From a virus: DNA of 24,532 nucleotides. Positions 13,063 through 19,784 of the stretch are shown here, in pieces. Under the pieces are notes generated by a model. That model searched no databases. It saw only the letters and a program-made list of their open reading frames with translations, and was not told the DNA's origin. How positions within the stretch are numbered: the stretch's first letter is position 1; each line of letters starts with the position of its first letter. Where the stretch lies: IMG/VR virus record IMGVR_UViG_3300042914_000241, positions 1 to 24,532 of that record. One strand, written 5' to 3'. The position numbers and the translations under genes are program-made.

Positions 13063-13727
13063 AAGTAAGAGCAAGCGCCCTAGCAAAAATGATGGCTACT
13101 CCCCGATCAAAAGGGGAGCTGCTTTCTCAAACTGCAAAAAGCTACATCAAGGAAGTAGTATTGCAGGATAAGTACGGTATTTACAAAGAGTTCAATTCCA
13201 GATACACAGACAAAGGCAATCAAACAGAAGATGAGGCAATACAGTTGGTTTCTGAGGTAATGGATTTAGGATTCGTACTAAAAAACGAACAGAAGTTTGA
13301 AAACGAATATATCAAAGGGACCCCGGACGTAATTACAGAACATCTAATAATTGATACAAAGGTAAGTTGGTCGGCTGCTACGTTTCCTTTCTTTGAAAAT
13401 GAGCTACCTAATTCCGATTACTATTGGCAGATGCAGGCTTATATGTGGATGACAGGTAAACGTCAGGCCGTTGTAGCTTACTGCCTGGTCAATACGCCTT
13501 ATTTGATTCTGGAGGATGAGGTACGCCGCGAACATTGGAAGCAGAATGTAATCGGAGAAAGCGATGAGATACGCGCATACGTAGAAGCTCAACATAACTT
13601 TGATCACATACCAAAAGACGAAAGAGTAAGGTTATACCTTGTAGATTATAATGAGCAGGATATTGAACGCGCTAAAGAAAAAATAGAAATAGGAACGGTA
13701 TTATACAACCAACTAATGAACCAATGA
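13059..13727 (+). CDS. YqaJ/lambda-exonuclease-like PD-(D/E)XK nuclease
   Basis: This 222-residue protein has the nuclease pattern of the YqaJ family: an early helix with Glu57 (GNQTEDEA), then KGTPDVI (Asp90) and IIDTKVSW (Asp99 and Lys101, the DxK motif), and YYWQMQAYMWMTG (121-133) with the conserved Gln124. Exonucleases of this kind chew one strand from the 5' end to make single-stranded tails for the annealing protein, here the upstream ERF. The two genes overlap by ATGA, so they are probably coupled. The C-terminal ~70 residues are helical. A role in host DNA degradation is also possible but less likely given the pairing. Confidence 0.8.
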   Translation: MKVRASALAKMMATPRSKGELLSQTAKSYIKEVVLQDKYGIYKEFNSRYTDKGNQTEDEAIQLVSEVMDLGFVLKNEQKFENEYIKGTPDVITEHLIIDTKVSWSAATFPFFENELPNSDYYWQMQAYMWMTGKRQAVVAYCLVNTPYLILEDEVRREHWKQNVIGESDEIRAYVEAQHNFDHIPKDERVRLYLVDYNEQDIERAKEKIEIGTVLYNQLMNQ

Positions 13728-13924
13728 CAAAGAAAGTAAACCGGTATTTTGTAGCTACTATAAATATCTACGATGATAATTTCGAATTATTAGAAGAACG
13801 CATAAAAGACCTGCTGCAGGAAATGCGAGTACAGTATATAATCAATTACAGTAATCAGGATCCGGTTTTAATTCAAGAGGTTACCGAGTTGGTATTTAAA
13901 GACGAACTTTCACAATTTAACTAA
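13724..13924 (+). CDS. 66-residue phage protein after the exonuclease
   Basis: The product begins MTKKVNRYFVATINIYDDNF (strand-like) and continues with an Arg/Leu/Glu helix and a second strand (YIINYSN), giving a small alpha/beta fold. It overlaps the exonuclease gene by ATGA and precedes the next gene by one base. No motif is recognised. Genes in this slot of recombination operons may modulate nucleases or host SSB, but that is speculation. Confidence 0.55.
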   Translation: MTKKVNRYFVATINIYDDNFELLEERIKDLLQEMRVQYIINYSNQDPVLIQEVTELVFKDELSQFN

Positions 13925-13925
13925 T

Positions 13926-14183
13926 ATGAACTTAAAACTACTAGTAGAAGACCCAATCGTACTCAAAGTGATGACCAAGTTTTATGACCGCTCAAAACGA
14001 GGGATAGAGAAGTACGGCACTATGCTAACACGAACTGATTTAGACTTCATTGACTGGGTTACGCACTTACAGGAGGAAATGTTAGATGCAGCTTTGTACT
14101 GCGAGCGACTAAAACACGAATACAAAAAGAACCAAAAAGCCGCTTTAATTGAGTTGAGCAATATGGAAAAGGATAAGGGGTAA
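13926..14183 (+). CDS. 85-residue helical phage protein
   Basis: Residues about 18-60 carry a repeated phage pattern: FYDRSKRGIEKYG, LTRTDLDFIDW, then HLQEEMLDAALYCERL (47-62). EExxD pairs on two helices recall MazG-like and other all-alpha nucleotide hydrolases, but the evidence is weak and this may be a structural helical protein. The C-terminal ~25 residues are Lys/Glu-rich. It starts one base after the previous stop and is followed by a gap with several hairpins. Confidence 0.5.
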   Translation: MNLKLLVEDPIVLKVMTKFYDRSKRGIEKYGTMLTRTDLDFIDWVTHLQEEMLDAALYCERLKHEYKKNQKAALIELSNMEKDKG

Positions 14184-14222
14184 AAATTGCCACATAAGTA
14201 AACACGAAATGTAAAGAAATAA

Positions 14223-14290
14223 GGGATAGGCGCAACAACTCCCGTTTTCAATAGAACGCTGACGGCTCGGAAAGACGAGCATATTTTTTA
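14223..14290 (+). terminator. Run of hairpins ending in a T-tract
   Basis: GGGA (14223-14226) can pair with TCCC (14240-14243), CGTT (14243-14246) with AACG (14255-14258), and GCTCG (14265-14269) with CGAGC (14276-14280), the last followed by ATATTTTTT. The final stem looks like a terminator of the recombination operon. The clustered hairpins could also make a structured leader for the small gene at 14308. Each stem is short, so confidence is limited. Confidence 0.45.
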
Positions 14291-14307
14291 ACTAAACAAC
14301 AAGAACA

Positions 14308-14535
14308 ATGAAAGCAACACTACACTTTGACCACGACGAAAGGGATGAGCTACAAGATGCGATAAATGCGTGGAAATGGAAGCTCATTTGTCACGAGCTT
14401 GACCAAGAAATGCGCTCGGTGGTGAAACACGGATACATCGGAAACCGAGAGGCAACTGAAGCAGAAATGGAAGTAACCGACTATTGGAGAGATAAACTCC
14501 GCGAATTAATAAACGAAGATAACTTAAATTTATGA
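14308..14535 (+). CDS. 75-residue phage protein
   Basis: The protein starts MKATLHFDHDERDELQDAINAWKW and continues with helices rich in Leu, Glu and Arg (CHELDQEMRSVVKHGYIGNR, then YWRDKLRELINEDNL). An initial Thr/Leu/Phe strand followed by acidic helices resembles a family of small proteins often seen in phages, with no assigned function. It follows the hairpin region and an A-rich leader (AACAACAAGAACA), and overlaps the next tiny gene by ATGA. Confidence 0.55.
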   Translation: MKATLHFDHDERDELQDAINAWKWKLICHELDQEMRSVVKHGYIGNREATEAEMEVTDYWRDKLRELINEDNLNL

Positions 14536-14630
14536 GTCCTGAAAAAGAATACCTCGCAGCTATCTGCACAATGCTACTTGTAACGGCAGTAGCAATTATT
14601 TTAGTAATCAATTTAATCTATAATTTATAA
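14532..14630 (+). CDS. 32-residue membrane miniprotein
   Basis: A frame from ATG 14532 (ATGA overlap) to TAA 14628-14630 gives a protein that starts MSPEKEYLAA and then forms one hydrophobic helix (about residues 8-31), including TMLLVTAVAIILVINLIYNL. The next gene starts by TAATG overlap at 14630. Single-pass miniproteins of this size are common in phages and may act on membrane proteins. Function is unknown; the embedded start and stop support translation. Confidence 0.5.
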   Translation: MSPEKEYLAAICTMLLVTAVAIILVINLIYNL

Positions 14631-14863
14631 TGGAAAACAAAACAAACACAGGAGCAATCTTTAAGAACGACCACAAAAAAGCGGAAAACCACCCAGACTA
14701 TAAAGGAAAGGTAAACGTAAACGGCAAAGAGATGGAAGTAGCTCTATGGGTAAAGCAAGGCAAAAACGGAAGTTTCTTCTCAGCTGCATTTAGCGAGCCG
14801 TATGTTGCACCAGTTGAACGTGCGCCAATCGGAGATAGTATTGATTCTGATCTGCCATTCTGA
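14630..14863 (+). CDS. Small protein with SSB-like C-terminal tip
   Basis: This 77-residue protein has a strand-rich, Lys/Gly-rich core (NHPDYKGKVNVNGKEMEVAL and LWVKQGKNGSFFSAAF) and ends in an acidic tip, DSIDSDLPF (residues 69-77). The last residues strongly resemble the DDDIPF C-terminal tip with which bacterial SSB recruits its partner enzymes. The core resembles phage DUF736-type beta-rich proteins, with NHPDYKG at about 20-26. It could be a phage single-strand binding protein or a decoy that captures SSB partners. The gene starts by TAATG overlap and ends two bases before the HTH gene. Confidence 0.6.
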   Translation: MENKTNTGAIFKNDHKKAENHPDYKGKVNVNGKEMEVALWVKQGKNGSFFSAAFSEPYVAPVERAPIGDSIDSDLPF

Positions 14864-14864
14864 T

Positions 14865-15074
14865 ATGAATAGAGAATTAGAAATAATCGGGAGCGGCGCG
14901 GATATTGTTCGCGCTGCCCTTATTAAGCACTTAGAACTATCTGGAAGGAGCCTAACGTCATTCTGCGTAGAGAACCAGCTTTATCAGTCAAACATTTATT
15001 TATTTGTACGCGGCAAAAACCTATCAACGCCAACCCTGCAGCGATTAGCAAATATTTTAAAAAGATTAGTATAA
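14865..15074 (+). CDS. XRE-like helix-turn-helix protein
   Basis: I choose ATG 14865 (69 residues) because it follows the previous stop by one base. Residues about 28-62 fit a Cro/CI helix-turn-helix pattern: GRSLTSFCVEN, QLYQSNIYLFVRGKNL, then LQRLANIL. Such proteins bind operator dyads, and the operator-like sites at 5938-5996 are natural candidates, which would make this a regulator of early promoters. That link is an inference. It is a short protein with no other domain, and the ATG starts in an operon with the SSB-tip gene; the next gene has its own promoter at 15088. Confidence 0.6.
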   Translation: MNRELEIIGSGADIVRAALIKHLELSGRSLTSFCVENQLYQSNIYLFVRGKNLSTPTLQRLANILKRLV

Positions 15075-15087
15075 TTAAAATTATTAT

Positions 15088-15095
15088 TATATTTG
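15088..15095 (+). promoter_or_regulatory. Promoter -7 element before the Cys-rich gene
   Basis: TATATTTG at 15088-15095, within TTATTATTATATTTGTT, matches the other early promoters in the window. No TTTG is present at the ideal spacing upstream. It lies 24 bases before ATG 15120 and after the HTH gene. Confidence 0.55.
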
Positions 15096-15119
15096 TTCAA
15101 ACAATTAAAACACGAAACA

Positions 15120-15533
15120 ATGATTGCAATTAGTTATTTAAAATGCGAAATGTGTAACGGCGAAGGCTGTTATATGGAAGAAATTACAGGAAATCACGAG
15201 CCTTACTTTCAAGATTGGAGAGATTGCGCCTGCGATAAATGCCACACTAAAGGCCGTTTTATTGATCTGGATAGCACGTTAATGAAGATTAATTACGAGC
15301 ACGATGTTAATTTTACGGAGCTAAATGATATTGTATCTGCAACAGATAGATATTTAAGCGGTTTTAAACAAAGAAAGGAAGTAATTTTGTATTCAATCAA
15401 TGCTTTAAAAATGATGGGCCTGACGGATGAGCTATATAAAAGATACGCAAACCGGTTGGATTCAGTTAACCGAGCTATTGAAAGAGTAAATAATTACAAA
15501 CAAATATTAGAGACGTATGAAGCGACTTACTAA
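15120..15533 (+). CDS. Cys-rich zinc-ribbon-like phage protein
   Basis: I choose ATG 15120 (137 residues), downstream of the promoter. The N-terminus has CEMCNGEGC (Cys9, Cys12, Cys17) and CACDKCHTKGR (Cys36, Cys38, Cys41), an arrangement with CxxCxGxG repeats like the zinc domain of DnaJ. The C-terminal ~70 residues are helical (LYKRYANRLDSVNRAIERVNNY). DnaJ-like zinc ribbons often mediate protein interaction, so this may recruit host factors. The function is unknown. It overlaps the next small gene by 17 bases. Confidence 0.6.
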   Translation: MIAISYLKCEMCNGEGCYMEEITGNHEPYFQDWRDCACDKCHTKGRFIDLDSTLMKINYEHDVNFTELNDIVSATDRYLSGFKQRKEVILYSINALKMMGLTDELYKRYANRLDSVNRAIERVNNYKQILETYEATY

Positions 15534-15645
15534 ACTAAAGGCTAAAGTTCACATAGATGACAACTTTGGCTTTGGATTGTTGATCAGCACCGGAGGTATT
15601 GGTTTAATGATTTTAAACGTTATTTTTGAATTAGATTGGAAGTAA
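15517..15645 (+). CDS. 42-residue membrane miniprotein
   Basis: A frame from ATG 15517 to TAA 15643-15645 gives MKRLTKLKAKVHIDDN and then one hydrophobic segment (about residues 17-37, GFGLLISTGGIGLMILNVIF). It overlaps the previous gene by 17 bases and the sigma-like gene by 10 bases. It has a positive N-terminus and one membrane helix, like other phage miniproteins. Function is unknown, and translation is supported only by context. Confidence 0.45.
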   Translation: MKRLTKLKAKVHIDDNFGFGLLISTGGIGLMILNVIFELDWK

Positions 15646-16175
15646 CAAAACATAATTGGATTCAGGTAATGGCCGCTCATCATAACGAATGGGTGGCCAT
15701 TGTGCGTTCATTCGGTACCGATTACCCAGATGACATAGTACAGGAATGCTACATTAAATTAATGAGGATAGGCAACCCTCAAAAGTATTTTGAAAAAGGT
15801 CAAATCAACCGCGCTTTGATGTGGGTAACGCTTCGCAATATGTTTTACGACATAACGAAAAAAGAAGCTAAAAATACAATTCCATACGATAGCATACAAA
15901 ACACCGTTAGAACGCAAGAAAACACGGAAAAATGGGAAGCATTAGAACGCTTTGAGGATAAGATCAAAGAGGAAATGAAAAGCTGGGAGTATTACGATAG
16001 GCAAATATTTATGCTTTACCGCGATACAGGATACTCTTTCCGGAAGTTAAGCAAAGAAGTTGGCATAGGAACGCGCAGTATATTCTACACGATTAAGAAA
16101 TGCAAGGAAAAGCTCAACGAAGCTTTAGGCGAAGATTGGGAAGATTATAACAATAACGATTTTGAATTAATTTAA
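15636..16175 (+). CDS. Sigma-factor-like protein
   Basis: The 179-residue frame starts with TTG at 15636; the next in-frame ATG at 15669 would drop HNWIQV, which fits the start of this family, so I keep TTG. Residues about 15-78 resemble sigma region 2 (HHNEWVAIVRSFG, DDIVQECYIKLMRI, INRALMWVTLRNMFYD), and residues about 118-162 resemble region 4, with a helix-turn-helix (YRDTGYSFRKLSKEVGIGTRSIFYTIKKC). Small phage sigma-like factors redirect host RNA polymerase to phage promoters, perhaps late ones, since late genes here lack an obvious TAnnTTTG promoter. This is an inference. The start overlaps the previous miniprotein by 10 bases. Confidence 0.7.
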   Translation: MEVTKHNWIQVMAAHHNEWVAIVRSFGTDYPDDIVQECYIKLMRIGNPQKYFEKGQINRALMWVTLRNMFYDITKKEAKNTIPYDSIQNTVRTQENTEKWEALERFEDKIKEEMKSWEYYDRQIFMLYRDTGYSFRKLSKEVGIGTRSIFYTIKKCKEKLNEALGEDWEDYNNNDFELI

Positions 16176-16186
16176 AAGTAAGCAAA

Positions 16187-16543
16187 ATGGCAAGACCAAG
16201 AAAAGCAAAAGGACTAGGCGATACGGTAGAAAATGTATTAGAAGCAACCGGAATAGCTGCAGTAGTGAAATTTATCGCAGGAGATGACTGCGGATGCAAT
16301 GAACGTAAAGAGAAACTAAACCAAAGGTTCCCTTATTTCAACTGCCTAACGGAAGACGAATATAACTACCTTACCGAAATGGATATCAATAAAAAGTATA
16401 GCCTAACGCCAACAGAGCAGGCAGCTATCCTTTCAATGTATCAACGCGTATTTAACAAAAGAAAATCTCCTACAACCTGCCCGAGCTGCTGGATAGAAAT
16501 AATAAACGACCTTAAAGAAGTTTATAACTCTTACGAAGGATGA
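16187..16543 (+). CDS. 118-residue Cys-containing phage protein
   Basis: The product starts MARPRKAKGLGDTVENVLEA and has CGC (35-37) in a DDCGCNERKEK motif, Cys53, and TTCPSC (96-101). The paired Cys suggest zinc binding. Between them is a helical part ending YSLTPTEQAAILSMYQRVF. Similar proteins with the MARPRKAKGLGD start occur in flavobacterial phages; the function is not known to me. It follows the sigma-like gene and overlaps the phosphoesterase gene by ATGA. Confidence 0.6.
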   Translation: MARPRKAKGLGDTVENVLEATGIAAVVKFIAGDDCGCNERKEKLNQRFPYFNCLTEDEYNYLTEMDINKKYSLTPTEQAAILSMYQRVFNKRKSPTTCPSCWIEIINDLKEVYNSYEG

Positions 16544-17415
16544 AGCTAATAAAACACGGTCGAAATGTCCACGAATTAAATTTTGATTCTAAGGACGTTA
16601 AAATTGCTTTCCTAAGCGATATACATTGGGACAACCCTAAGTGCGATCAGGAGCTATTAAAACAGCATCTGGAGTATTGTTTAAAGCACAACATTAAAGT
16701 TTTTTTAAACGGAGACACATTCTGCCTTATGCAGGGGCGCGGAGATAATCGCCGCAATAAGGCGGACATTAGACCAGAACATAACAACGCACGCTATTTG
16801 GATTCAGTTGTAGAAACTGCCGTGGAATGGTTTGCGCCTTACGCTAGCATCTTGACTGTCATCGGATACGGCAACCACGAGACAGGTATTATTAAATGGC
16901 AAGAAACGGACGTACTTATGCGCTTTGTTGATTTACTTAACTATAAATGCAAGTCGAATGTAATGACAGGAGGCTACGGTGGTTGGTTGATTATTCGTAA
17001 TAGCTATTCAAACACGAACCTAACAACAAAAGTAAAATATTACCACGGATCAGGAGGTGGAGGTGTAGTTACAAAAGGCGCCTTGAACCTAACGCGAGCT
17101 ATTGAAATGTACGAAGACTTTGATGTATTTACAATGGGGCATATACACGAAAATGCAGCACGTAATGACGTAAGGGAAATGATTAAGCACAGTACCAAAA
17201 GCGGATATTCAAGCTCTCAAAGACCTTTACATATGATGTTAACCGGAACTTACAAAGAAGAATACGGAGACGGGGACCACGGCTGGCACGTTGAACGCGG
17301 AGCGCCTGCAAAACCTTTAGGCGGTAGGTTGCTGACAATTAAGATGATACGCAAATCAAAAGACGGAACAAATCACTATTATAACAAAGTAGATTCACAC
17401 CAATTCAATATCTAA
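16540..17415 (+). CDS. Calcineurin-like metallophosphoesterase
   Basis: This 291-residue protein carries the metallophosphoesterase motifs in order: SDIH (26-29, metal ligands Asp27 and His29), NGD (57-59, Asp59), GNHE (111-114, Asn112 and His113), YHGSGG (168-173, His169) and GHIH (200-203, His201 and His203). The family includes Mre11/SbcD nucleases and nucleotide or phosphoprotein phosphatases. In a phage between a sigma-like gene and a ParB-like gene, a DNA-end nuclease or a nucleotide phosphatase are both plausible, and the sequence does not choose. It shares a stop/start overlap with the next small gene. Confidence 0.75.
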   Translation: MKLIKHGRNVHELNFDSKDVKIAFLSDIHWDNPKCDQELLKQHLEYCLKHNIKVFLNGDTFCLMQGRGDNRRNKADIRPEHNNARYLDSVVETAVEWFAPYASILTVIGYGNHETGIIKWQETDVLMRFVDLLNYKCKSNVMTGGYGGWLIIRNSYSNTNLTTKVKYYHGSGGGGVVTKGALNLTRAIEMYEDFDVFTMGHIHENAARNDVREMIKHSTKSGYSSSQRPLHMMLTGTYKEEYGDGDHGWHVERGAPAKPLGGRLLTIKMIRKSKDGTNHYYNKVDSHQFNI

Positions 17416-17591
17416 TGCCGATACCAAAAATATTACCAAAGGAGCAGGCCGGAGAATTTATGCAGCGTTGCATAATGGATCCGGTAATGGTACGCGAATA
17501 CCCAAACATAGACCAAAGAATAGCAATTTGTCAAAACCAATTAACAGAAAATGCAAGTAAACAAAGTAAAAATTACATAAGTAAAAATTAA
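17415..17591 (+). CDS. 58-residue phage protein with QR-IC motif
   Basis: A frame from ATG 17415 (TAATG overlap) to TAA 17589-17591 gives a protein with MPIPKILPKEQAGEFMQRCI and REYPNIDQRIAICQNQ. Short motifs like EFMxRCM...EYPxxxQRxAIC recur in Bacteroidota and other phages near head genes; no activity is known. It ends six bases before the ParB-like gene and has a Lys/Asn/Ser-rich tail. The overlap and the conserved motif make a real gene likely. Confidence 0.55.
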   Translation: MPIPKILPKEQAGEFMQRCIMDPVMVREYPNIDQRIAICQNQLTENASKQSKNYISKN

Positions 17592-17597
17592 AGTTGA

Positions 17598-18122
17598 ATG
17601 ATAATTGAAAAAAGGAAGCTCAGCGAATTAAATGCCGCTCCTTACAACCCAAGACAAAGCACGGCTAAACAAGAAAAGCAATTAAAAGCAAGTTTAGAAA
17701 AGTTTGGTTTAGTAGAGCCTGTAATTTACAATAAGCGAACAGGCTATATTGTAGGAGGCCATTTCAGAGTTAGAGAATTACAAAAACTCGGATGCAAAGA
17801 AATAGACTGCGTTATAGTAGACCTAAGCAATGAAGACGAAAGAGAATTAAACATACGTCTTAATGCAAACACAGGCGAATGGGATTGGGACATGCTAGCT
17901 AACGAATGGAATGATAAGGATTTAAAGGATTGGGGTTTGAATATTCCCGTAGTAATAGACGAATTAAAATTAGACCAAACAACAATAGACAATAATAAAC
18001 CTGCATCTTTAAAAATTACATTTAAAACAATAGAGCAATTACAGGAAGCTGAAAACGATATACTAGAACTAATCGATAGAAAATATTATGGAGCAACCTA
18101 TAAGCTACATATACCAAAATAA
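17598..18122 (+). CDS. ParB-like nuclease/partition-domain protein
   Basis: This 174-residue protein has the ParB N-terminal fold: LSELNAAPYNPRQ (8-20) with NPR at 17-19, and GGHFRVRELQKLG (53-65), the GGHxR-type phosphate-binding motif. Residues about 78-115 include an acidic-helical segment (EDERELNIRLNAN and EWDWDMLANEW). Phage ParB-like domains are found in front of terminase genes, often near methyltransferases, and may act in packaging site recognition, DNA cleavage or nucleotide binding (CTP in true ParB). No methyltransferase is visible here. It precedes the small terminase by 19 bases. Confidence 0.7.
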   Translation: MIIEKRKLSELNAAPYNPRQSTAKQEKQLKASLEKFGLVEPVIYNKRTGYIVGGHFRVRELQKLGCKEIDCVIVDLSNEDERELNIRLNANTGEWDWDMLANEWNDKDLKDWGLNIPVVIDELKLDQTTIDNNKPASLKITFKTIEQLQEAENDILELIDRKYYGATYKLHIPK

Positions 18123-18141
18123 TTAGAATAAAATTAGAACA

Positions 18142-18474
18142 ATGGCAAACGAACAAAACTTAATACCTGCACAGAAAGGTGAGGTAAGAAATCCAAACGG
18201 AAGGCCTAAGGGAGCAAAAAACAGAAGCACGATAGCGCGCAGATGGTTAGAAGTTAATCAATCGCTAAAGAACCCTTTAACAGGCGAACAGGAAACGATG
18301 AGCCAAGAAGATCTAATGACTTTAGCGCTGATCAAGAAAGCTCGCGAAGGAGATGTAACTGCATACAAGGCATTAATGGATTCAGGTTATGGCGCGCCGC
18401 TTCAGCAGATAGAACAAACAAACATAGAGCAACCTTTATTTCCAGATGTTCAAGAGAACGACGTCAATCAATAA
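18142..18474 (+). CDS. Small terminase subunit-like protein, DUF5681-like
   Basis: The 110-residue protein starts with the basic, Asn/Gly/Pro-rich block GEVRNPNGRPKGAKNRSTI (13-31), typical of DUF5681-type proteins in phages, followed by TGEQETMSQEDLMTLALI and AREGDVTAYKALMDSGYG (about 69-86). Its place just before the large terminase, with a 29-base overlap, supports a DNA-recognition role in packaging. The basic N-terminus probably binds DNA. The call is from family pattern and position; it could alternatively be a separate DNA-binding accessory protein. Confidence 0.7.
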   Translation: MANEQNLIPAQKGEVRNPNGRPKGAKNRSTIARRWLEVNQSLKNPLTGEQETMSQEDLMTLALIKKAREGDVTAYKALMDSGYGAPLQQIEQTNIEQPLFPDVQENDVNQ

Positions 18475-19606
18475 AATACTTTCGTTAAAAAAACGGATAA
18501 AGATTATACAGGGAGGAACCTCAGCAGGCAAGACCTTCGGTATATTGCCAATCCTTATAGACCGAGCAATTAAACAACCCAACTTTGAGATCAGCGTAGT
18601 TGCTGAATCAATACCACATTTGCGCCGCGGAGCCCTTAAAGATTTCTTGAAAATTATGCGCTGGACTAACCGGTACGTAGATGGGCAGTTTAACAAATCG
18701 CTATTAACCTATACGTTTAAAAACGGATCTTACATTGAGTTCTTTTCCGCAGATGATTCCAGCAAATTGCGAGGCGCAAGGCGCGACGTTCTGTATATAA
18801 ACGAGTGTAACAATATTACGTTTGAATCTTACAATGAGCTTTCAATTCGTACCAAGCGCGAGATATATTTAGACTTCAACCCTGCTAATGAATTTTGGGT
18901 ACACACCGAACTCAAACACGAACCGGATGTGGATTTCATAATCTTAACGTACAAAGACAATGAGGCGCTAGATCAGAGTATTGTCACACAAATTGAGAAG
19001 AATCGTGACAAAGCAGTTACTTCTAACTATTGGGCAAATTGGTGGCGCGTTTATGGTTTAGGCGAAGTCGGTATGCTTGAAGGAGTAATCTTTGAGAATT
19101 GGAAAGAGATTGACAAGGTGCCAGAAGATGCACGTTTAGTAGGCATTGGCTTAGACTTCGGATATACTAACGACCCAACGGCGGCTATTGAGATTTATAA
19201 TTGGAACGGCAAGCGAATAGTAAACGAACTTGTTTACCGTACAGGGATGCTAAATTCAGACATAGCAAAGGTGCTACCGTCTGGCGTTATTATTTATGCC
19301 GATAGCTCAGAACCGAAATCAATTGATGATATTAAACGCTACGGAAAGACGATCAAAGGCGTAACGAAAGGGAAGGATTCAATTAACTACGGAATTGACG
19401 TAATGCAGCAACAGGAGTATTTAGTAACCAAGCAAAGTACCAACCTAATCAAAGAACTTCGCGCTTACTGCTGGGATGTTGACAGATCAGGAAACAGAGG
19501 TAGAAATCCTGCAGGCGGATTGGATCACGGTATTGATGCGCTGAGATACCACGAGATGGAAACGCTCGGCTTAAAGAAAAACTACGGTAACTATAACATA
19601 CGCTAA
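18446..19606 (+). CDS. Large terminase subunit
   Basis: This 386-residue protein has an ATPase domain with Walker A GGTSAGKT (23-30) and Walker B DVLYINEC (114-121, Glu120), and a nuclease domain with GLDFGYTNDPTA (235-246, Asp237), YADSSEPKS (284-292, Asp286) and LDHGIDALRY (359-368, Asp360 and Asp364) as acidic metal ligands of the RNase H-like fold. It powers DNA packaging into the prohead and cuts concatemers. It overlaps the small terminase by 29 bases and ends by TAATG overlap with a small gene. Length and motif order fit a complete enzyme. Confidence 0.9.
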   Translation: MFKRTTSINKILSLKKRIKIIQGGTSAGKTFGILPILIDRAIKQPNFEISVVAESIPHLRRGALKDFLKIMRWTNRYVDGQFNKSLLTYTFKNGSYIEFFSADDSSKLRGARRDVLYINECNNITFESYNELSIRTKREIYLDFNPANEFWVHTELKHEPDVDFIILTYKDNEALDQSIVTQIEKNRDKAVTSNYWANWWRVYGLGEVGMLEGVIFENWKEIDKVPEDARLVGIGLDFGYTNDPTAAIEIYNWNGKRIVNELVYRTGMLNSDIAKVLPSGVIIYADSSEPKSIDDIKRYGKTIKGVTKGKDSINYGIDVMQQQEYLVTKQSTNLIKELRAYCWDVDRSGNRGRNPAGGLDHGIDALRYHEMETLGLKKNYGNYNIR

Positions 19607-19773
19607 TGGCAGAAAATTACACAGAAGCAATGTGCCATTTGGTAGAGCTTTATATACAGAAGCATACAGGAAGACGAATCAAAATAGTTTTCAATGACCC
19701 TAACAGATTAAGGGAACATTTAACAATGCTTAGGGAAGCATTTAATTACGTGCAACAACAAAACAAAAAATAA
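19606..19773 (+). CDS. 55-residue protein after the terminase
   Basis: A frame from ATG 19606 (TAATG overlap with terminase) to TAA 19771-19773 gives a helical, His/Arg-rich protein (MCHLVELYIQKH and NRLREHLTMLREAFNYVQQQ). No motif is recognised. The overlap and position between terminase and tail genes support it. It could be a packaging accessory or a tail assembly protein. Confidence 0.55.
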   Translation: MAENYTEAMCHLVELYIQKHTGRRIKIVFNDPNRLREHLTMLREAFNYVQQQNKK

Positions 19774-19784
19774 GTTATACAGAT

